Shown in pieces: positions 14,919 to 19,285 of a stretch of DNA of 19,285 nucleotides. The stretch is from contig DASUFE010000004.1 in NCBI GenBank assembly GCA_036274675.1, forward strand, positions 1-19,285. Direction: 5' to 3'. Position 1 is the stretch's first letter, and every line of letters begins with the position of its first letter. This DNA comes from DASUFE01 sp036274675 (GTDB taxonomy: Bacteria; Pseudomonadota; Gammaproteobacteria; HTCC5015). The notes below the pieces were generated by a model. The model was not told the DNA's origin. It searched no databases and saw nothing but the letters and a program-made list of their open reading frames with translations. Both the position numbers and the translations under genes were made by a program.

Positions 14919-15683
14919 TCATGAAAAACTGTTGAAAAACTGTTTAGCTGTGCGCCCCGAATGCGACCCCCGCAGCCGCGCGAACTCGACCGCCGCCGCG
15001 TGCAGTTGCTTGCGGTCGGCATGACGTGGAAAATAGCTGTCCACCACCGCCAGATACTGCTCGATATCCATCTGATAAAAACCGATCCAGAGTCCGAAGC
15101 GCTCGGACAGGGAGATTTTCTCCTCCATCGCATCACCATGGTGGATTTCGCCGTCCACCAGTCGTGCCTGGAGATTCTCCTGCATATACTCGGGTAACAG
15201 GTGCCTTCTGTTGGAGGTCACATAGATCAGTACATTCTCCGGCGGCTGTTCGATCGAGCCTTCGATGGCGCTCTTCAGGGCCTTGTAACCGCTTTCCGCC
15301 GCCTCGAAGGAAATATCATCGCAATACACGATAAATCGATACTGTGAATCACGGATGAAATCCACGATCTCGGGCAGATCGACCAGGTCGTCCTTGTCCA
15401 CCTGGATCAGGCGCAGGCCTTGTCCCTTGTATTCGTTGAGCAGGCCTTTGATCAGCGAGGACTTGCCGGTACCGCGCGCCCCCCAGAGGATAGCGTTGTT
15501 GGCCGGCTTGCCCTGCAGGAAGCGCAGGGTATTGGCGGTCATCCTTTCCTTTTGGGAATCGATGCCCACCAGCTGCTGCAGGCTGACCGGGTCGATGTGG
15601 CGCACGGGGCGCAGGTAGTCGCGGCGGCTGCGCCAGATGGCGGCGAAGGTGTTATCCCAGTCTAGGCTATGGCGGGTTTCCAA
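14919..15683 (-). CDS. DUF815-family ATPase
   Basis: 254-aa P-loop protein of the DUF815/AAA-like family. It has the conserved lead-in PVSLQQLVGID (32-42), Walker A GARGTGKSS (68-76), Walker B FIVYCDDISF (117-126) and the sensor-like IYVTSNRRHL. The cellular role of the family is not established. The start codon appears to be TTG (15683), preceded by GGGAG; no in-frame ATG lies nearby and the conserved N terminus begins almost at once. The last codons come from an 11-bp tandem duplication (14923-14944), so the C terminus may differ from relatives. Divergent from the aldehyde dehydrogenase gene. Confidence 0.88.
   Translation of the reverse strand: METRHSLDWDNTFAAIWRSRRDYLRPVRHIDPVSLQQLVGIDSQKERMTANTLRFLQGKPANNAILWGARGTGKSSLIKGLLNEYKGQGLRLIQVDKDDLVDLPEIVDFIRDSQYRFIVYCDDISFEAAESGYKALKSAIEGSIEQPPENVLIYVTSNRRHLLPEYMQENLQARLVDGEIHHGDAMEEKISLSERFGLWIGFYQMDIEQYLAVVDSYFPRHADRKQLHAAAVEFARLRGSHSGRTAKQFFNSFS
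14923..14944. repeat. 11-bp perfect tandem repeat at the ATPase C terminus
   Basis: GAAAAACTGTT occurs twice back to back, covering the last coding bases of the DUF815 ATPase. As 11 is not a multiple of three, the duplication shifts the reading frame and sets the final residues and stop codon. Confidence 0.8.
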
Positions 15684-15690
15684 TTTATTC

Positions 15691-15706
15691 TCCCGAAACG
15701 TCGGGA
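15691..15706 (-). promoter_or_regulatory. Hairpin enclosing the ATPase ribosome site
   Basis: A perfect 6-bp stem (TCCCGA/TCGGGA) with a four-base loop lies just before the TTG start. The GGGA part of the ribosome-binding sequence is in the stem, so translation initiation may be dampened or regulated. No known riboswitch shape was recognised. Confidence 0.4.
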
Positions 15707-15786
15707 AGCAATAATAGCATTGAAGACCTGTCTATATCGGCAGTAGTACAGCAATAATAATCCCCTTATCAGGAAGGAAAACGTAC

Positions 15787-17151
15787 ATGTCCCTGCGCAG
15801 CCTCAGCCCGGCCACCGGCAAAAAACTCAGGACGTATCCGGCATTCTCCGTATCCGACACCAGTGCAATCATTGACGCCACGCATACCGCCTGGCTCGAC
15901 TGGCGCGATTTGGAACTGCCGGCGCGGGCGCGCTGCCTGCGCGAGGTCGCATCCCGGCTCAATTCCCTCAAGCACGAATTGGCCGAGATCATCACTGCCG
16001 AAATGGGCAAACCCCTCAAGGCCTCGCGTTCGGAAATCGAGAAATGTGCTTGGGTCTGCGAGTACTTCGCCGACAATGCACAGTTCTTCCTCCACGAGGA
16101 ACCGGTCAAGACCGAGGCAGCGCAGAGTTATATCCACTTCGAACCGCTCGGTGTGATCCTTGCGGTCATGCCGTGGAACTTCCCGTTCTGGCAACTGTTC
16201 CGTTTCGCCGCTCCCGCCCTGATGGCGGGCAACGCCTGCGTCCTGAAACACGCCTCCAACGTCAGCGGCTGCGCGCTCGCGATCGAACAGCTGTTCCGGG
16301 AGGCCGGCAGCCCCGGCAATCTGCTGCGCACCCTGCTCATCAGCTCCGACCAGGTGGAAGACGTGATCTGGAACGACAAGATCCGTGCGGTCACTCTGAC
16401 CGGGAGCACCGCGGCCGGGCGTGAGATTGCGGCAACCGCGGGACGCGCGCTGAAAAAAACCGTGCTCGAGCTTGGCGGCAGCGATCCCTACCTCGTGCTC
16501 GCCGACGCGGATATCGAATATGCCGCCCGGACCTGCGCCTCCAGCCGCCTGATCAATACCGGACAGAGCTGCATCGCCGCCAAGCGCTTTATTGTGGTCG
16601 AGGCGGTGTATGAAAAATTTGAAAGCGCCTTCGTCGAAAAAATGAAGCAGGCTAAAATGGGCGACCCCATGCAGGAAGATACCGAACTCGGGCCGCTGGC
16701 CCGCGAAGACCTGCGTGACGCGCTGCACAAGCAGGTTAGGGCCAGCGTCGAACAGGGCGCCCAGGTCCTGCTCGGCGGCGCCAAACCGGAAGGCGCCGGC
16801 AATTTTTATCCCGCGACGGTATTGGCCGAGGTCGCGCCCGGCATGCCCGTTTTCGACGAGGAAACCTTCGGTCCGGTAGCTGCGTTGATCCGCGCGCGCG
16901 ACGAGGCGGAAGCGATCCAGCTCGCCAACAAAAGTATTTATGGACTCGGCTCCGCGGTATTTAGTAAGGACACGGCACGCGCGGAAGCAGTGGCACGGCA
17001 GCTGGAAACGGGGTTCGTCGCGATCAACGACTTCGTGAGATCCGACCCGCGCCTGCCCTTCGGCGGCGTCAAGGACAGTGGCTACGGCCGCGAACTGGGG
17101 CCTTACGGCATCAAGGAATTTGTCAACATCAAGACTGTATATATCAAATAA
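15787..17151 (+). CDS. sad: NAD(P)-dependent succinate-semialdehyde dehydrogenase-type aldehyde dehydrogenase
   Basis: 454 aa, close in length and motif pattern to Sad/YneI-type succinate-semialdehyde dehydrogenases, which oxidise succinate semialdehyde to succinate. Key residues are visible: MPWNFPFW with the oxyanion Asn131, Lys154 (cofactor), the glycine motif TGSTAAG (205-211), general base Glu228 in LELGGSDP, catalytic Cys262 in NTGQSC, and EETFGPVA near the C terminus. Cytoplasmic. The ribosome site AGGAAGGA lies before the ATG. It is the only plus-strand gene here and has no clear metabolic neighbour, so the physiological substrate is inferred from family likeness. Its stop overlaps that of the convergent rhomboid gene by 8 bases. 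Confidence 0.88.
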   Translation: MSLRSLSPATGKKLRTYPAFSVSDTSAIIDATHTAWLDWRDLELPARARCLREVASRLNSLKHELAEIITAEMGKPLKASRSEIEKCAWVCEYFADNAQFFLHEEPVKTEAAQSYIHFEPLGVILAVMPWNFPFWQLFRFAAPALMAGNACVLKHASNVSGCALAIEQLFREAGSPGNLLRTLLISSDQVEDVIWNDKIRAVTLTGSTAAGREIAATAGRALKKTVLELGGSDPYLVLADADIEYAARTCASSRLINTGQSCIAAKRFIVVEAVYEKFESAFVEKMKQAKMGDPMQEDTELGPLAREDLRDALHKQVRASVEQGAQVLLGGAKPEGAGNFYPATVLAEVAPGMPVFDEETFGPVAALIRARDEAEAIQLANKSIYGLGSAVFSKDTARAEAVARQLETGFVAINDFVRSDPRLPFGGVKDSGYGRELGPYGIKEFVNIKTVYIK

Positions 17152-18706
17152 TGTTTCTCCGACGGATGCGTTCATTCGCTGGCAGCCCTCCCAAAACCAG
17201 CAATACCAACCCGGCGAAGATTCCGACAATGAACCCACCGATATGCGCTGCATTATCGGCTCCGATAAAAAACCCAAGCAAAATACTTATACCGGCGGAC
17301 AAGGACACGAGAACCAAAACGGTGTCACGTTCTCCCCTCGGATATATCTTTCCCAAACAGAAAGAAAGCATCGTTCCATACAGGCCTAATATCGCACCCG
17401 AGGCGCCGACGGAAATTCCCTCCTTCCAGTATATGCTCGCCATGCTGGCCGCCACTCCATAGAACAGATAAAGCGCAGCCATTTTTCTCCAACCGAGTAC
17501 TGGTTCCAGAAATAATGCCGCCATCATGAGCGCACACATATTGAACACCAGATGCGCAATACCCGCGTGCATGAAAACAGATACAACCAGTCTCCATATC
17601 TCGCCATGCATTACGGCCTCCCGATTATTGGCGCCGAATTCCAGCAACTCCGTTGCGGTTGGACTCATGGGATTGATGCCAGATACAACCATTGCGACAA
17701 AAACCACGGCGTTCAACCAGAAAATAACGGCGGATGCCTTATATGTTCCAAACGGGTTGAGAAATGACAAGCCTCCCCATATGTCGCGCCGGCTCTTCCT
17801 TGAGATAAAATTCCGATACTCGTCAACCTTCAGCCCGCGAAGGGTTACTACAAAAAACAGCGGGAGTGCGACGGCAACATAAATGACCACCGCCCAGGCC
17901 AATGAATTTCCCAAGCGGTCGGCAAAAGCCTCATGTTCCGGTATCAAGATGATCGGCTCGCCCTCCACTGCCGAATCCAGATTCCTTGCAACGGCTTTCA
18001 GATAACCGTCCAGGTCATCGCTGTATTCCTGTCGTTGAAAATAACTGACCTGATGCAAATCCAGCTTTTCGAATTTTTTAGTTGAATCGTCGATAAACCT
18101 TCGATACTGCCTGTCCTTTTCCTCAAGCTCCCCCCGGTTGCTGATCCCTTGCTGGTAGCGGGCGCCATACCATACCAAATCCTCCCCGACAAATGGGCAG
18201 GCAATGTATAAATAGAAATTCAGATTCTCGTTGTGTTTCCCCGAGGCGCGCGCCGTGGCATGGGAGACGCATTGGTTTTTCTTAATCTCGAATTCCCCAA
18301 TCTGGAAATATTTTTCGTTCCTGTGCGCGGAGACCTCGGCTATCGACCGGGCTCCCACCAAATCAAATGACGCCTTAATAACATAGTCCTGCAGCAGCAT
18401 TAACGGCCCCAGCATCATGACCCACAGTGCCAAATACCATGCGTCATGAGCGTCCTTCCATTTCATATTCAGAAGATAAATACGCCGGCGCAGGAAAAAG
18501 AGAATGGGAACCCATGGCAGAACCACCGGGATATAAAATTTGAAGACCTCCTCCTTCAAATGAAGGAGGACAAGATGGATATTGAGGAGCCAGTTAAGGA
18601 ACGTGTAGCCGAAAATCGTCAGCAGCGTGACCCATAGAATTGGGAAATACAACGCCTTCATTTTGAACACGAAAGCACTGAGACCAGAAGGTATTTGGTT
18701 ATTCAT
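17144..18706 (-). CDS. Rhomboid-family intramembrane serine protease with long N-terminal extension
   Basis: 520 aa. The C-terminal part (about 325-508) is a rhomboid core: WR motif (371-372), HAGIAHLVFN (H380, H385, N389), catalytic Ser436 in GASG and catalytic His488 in AAHIGG, so the dyad is intact. It would cleave membrane substrates within the inner membrane. Before it comes an extension of about 320 residues: helices near 20-45, 55-73 and 88-108, a soluble domain (about 112-265) and a further helix (about 267-288). I do not recognise the extension. This gene is clearly less GC-rich than its neighbours. The reading frame is complete, and a plausible promoter lies just upstream. Confidence 0.88.
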   Translation of the reverse strand: MNNQIPSGLSAFVFKMKALYFPILWVTLLTIFGYTFLNWLLNIHLVLLHLKEEVFKFYIPVVLPWVPILFFLRRRIYLLNMKWKDAHDAWYLALWVMMLGPLMLLQDYVIKASFDLVGARSIAEVSAHRNEKYFQIGEFEIKKNQCVSHATARASGKHNENLNFYLYIACPFVGEDLVWYGARYQQGISNRGELEEKDRQYRRFIDDSTKKFEKLDLHQVSYFQRQEYSDDLDGYLKAVARNLDSAVEGEPIILIPEHEAFADRLGNSLAWAVVIYVAVALPLFFVVTLRGLKVDEYRNFISRKSRRDIWGGLSFLNPFGTYKASAVIFWLNAVVFVAMVVSGINPMSPTATELLEFGANNREAVMHGEIWRLVVSVFMHAGIAHLVFNMCALMMAALFLEPVLGWRKMAALYLFYGVAASMASIYWKEGISVGASGAILGLYGTMLSFCLGKIYPRGERDTVLVLVSLSAGISILLGFFIGADNAAHIGGFIVGIFAGLVLLVLGGLPANERIRRRNII

Positions 18707-18732
18707 CTGAGCCCCGCCCTTTTGATCTGATT

Positions 18733-18761
18733 ACTTTAGGATTGCCCTTCAACGACGTCAA
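18733..18761 (-). promoter_or_regulatory. Candidate promoter of the rhomboid gene
   Basis: On the minus strand TTGACG (18756-18761, 5/6) and TAAAGT (18733-18738, 4/6) are separated by 17 bases. The predicted start of transcription is about 20 bases before the ATG at 18706. Confidence 0.4.
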
Positions 18762-18775
18762 CGACAGGTAGATTG

Positions 18776-18807
18776 TTTCTTGGTGCCTTTGCGCCTTCGT
18801 GAGAGCA
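18776..18807. repeat. Short CCTTTGCG-type intergenic repeat
   Basis: The plus strand reads CTTGGTGCCTTTGCGCCTTCGTGAGAG with loose 8-9-base periodicity. It resembles the widespread CTTTGCGCCTTTGCGTGAG sequences I know from intergenic regions of many proteobacteria. It lies between the transporter stop and the rhomboid promoter. Confidence 0.45.
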
Positions 18808-18819
18808 AATTCTTATCTG

Positions 18820-19285
18820 CTACTGCTCGGTACTCATCGTCACATGCTTGCCGGTAACGATCCGGTCCACCAGTAGCGCGCTCACGCCACAAGTCGCCAT
18901 CACCGCGACCAGCGGCAAGGTCGTGCCGTCGTGCCAGGCGCCGACCAGCGCGCTGCTGGCGGTGGCGAGACCGAACTGCAGTGCGCCCATCAGGGCGGAA
19001 GCGGTACCGGCGATGCCGCGGCTTTGCGTGCCGAGTGCGGCCGCGCCGGAGTTCGGCATGATGAAGCCCGCGCTGCCGACGAATAAAAACAGGCCGAGCA
19101 ACAATACAGGCAGCGGCAATGGTCCCGTCATTGCGAGCGCCAGCAAGGCGCTGCCGATCACGGCCGGCGCCCACAGCAGCGCGCGGAACAGGGCCGGCAA
19201 CGACACGCGCTGTAACAGCCGCGCGTTGATCTGGCTGGCGGCGATCATGCCGGACGCATTGGCCCCGAACACCCAGCTGTAATGC
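18820..19285 (-). CDS. Bcr/CflA-family MFS drug-resistance transporter, C-terminal part
   Basis: Partial: the reading frame stays open through the right edge, with HYSWVFGANASGMIAASQIN at the edge. The visible 155 residues hold about four to five membrane helices, with the Bcr/CflA-like segments FGANASGMIAASQINARLL and GFIMPNSGAAALG. It would be a proton-driven exporter in the inner membrane. The N-terminal helices are outside the window, so substrate specificity cannot be judged. No terminator was seen between its stop and the rhomboid gene. Confidence 0.82.
   Translation of the reverse strand, partial: HYSWVFGANASGMIAASQINARLLQRVSLPALFRALLWAPAVIGSALLALAMTGPLPLPVLLLGLFLFVGSAGFIMPNSGAAALGTQSRGIAGTASALMGALQFGLATASSALVGAWHDGTTLPLVAVMATCGVSALLVDRIVTGKHVTMSTEQ

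Noticed and set aside
15769..17277. A 502-codon minus-strand open frame opposite the aldehyde dehydrogenase gene
   Set aside because: The plus-strand frame has all aldehyde dehydrogenase catalytic residues. The opposite frame has none of any family and spans the rhomboid 3' end as well.
1..19285. CRISPR arrays, tRNA or rRNA genes, insertion sequences, prophage genes
   Set aside because: Looked for by eye on both strands and none seen. The repeats found are two-copy or degenerate and do not have array spacing.

Overview
The window is GC-rich, densely packed DNA from a Gram-negative bacterium, most likely a gammaproteobacterium; a betaproteobacterium cannot be excluded. The grounds are an MSHA-type (mannose-sensitive haemagglutinin) type IV pilus locus with an outer-membrane secretin, a YihY/BrkB membrane protein, a DUF815 ATPase and a Bcr/CflA drug exporter. 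No species can be named from the sequence alone.

Region 1 (168-11911, all minus strand) is the MSHA biogenesis cluster. In transcription order, right to left, it reads mshI, a PilN-like gene (mshI2), mshJ, mshK, mshL, mshM, mshN, mshE, an 82-aa cysteine-containing ORF, mshG, an mshF-like gene, a four-helix membrane protein and a prepilin (mshA/mshB type). Many junctions are ATGA overlaps or gaps of a few bases, so this looks like one translationally coupled operon. The parts make an inner-membrane alignment complex (MshI, MshI2, MshJ, MshK), the secretin MshL, the AAA-type ATPase MshM and its TPR partner MshN, the extension ATPase MshE with platform protein MshG, and the pilin. Minor pilins and prepilin peptidase are not in the window and may lie to the left.

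Region 2 (11912-13314) holds an AT-rich leader upstream of mshI, then a membrane-bound GGDEF protein whose signature is degenerate (SGEQF) but whose RxxD I-site is intact. It lies where vibrios carry mshH (csrD), which encodes another degenerate GGDEF protein. MshE carries a recognisable pair of c-di-GMP-binding MshEN motifs, so the locus looks wired to c-di-GMP.

Region 3 (13453-19285) is accessory or housekeeping: a yihY gene with a clear terminator, a DUF815 ATPase with a TTG start, a divergent succinate-semialdehyde-type aldehyde dehydrogenase on the plus strand, a convergent and compositionally AT-richer rhomboid protease with a long N-terminal extension, and the 3' end of a Bcr/CflA transporter cut by the window edge. 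Two intergenic gaps carry short degenerate repeats of a kind often seen scattered in environmental proteobacterial genomes.

The points most worth a second look are the degenerate GGDEF protein next to a c-di-GMP-responsive pilus motor, the 82-aa Cys-containing ORF coupled to mshE, the internally duplicated four-helix protein before the pilin, and the extended rhomboid. I saw no tRNA, rRNA, CRISPR array, insertion sequence or phage genes.
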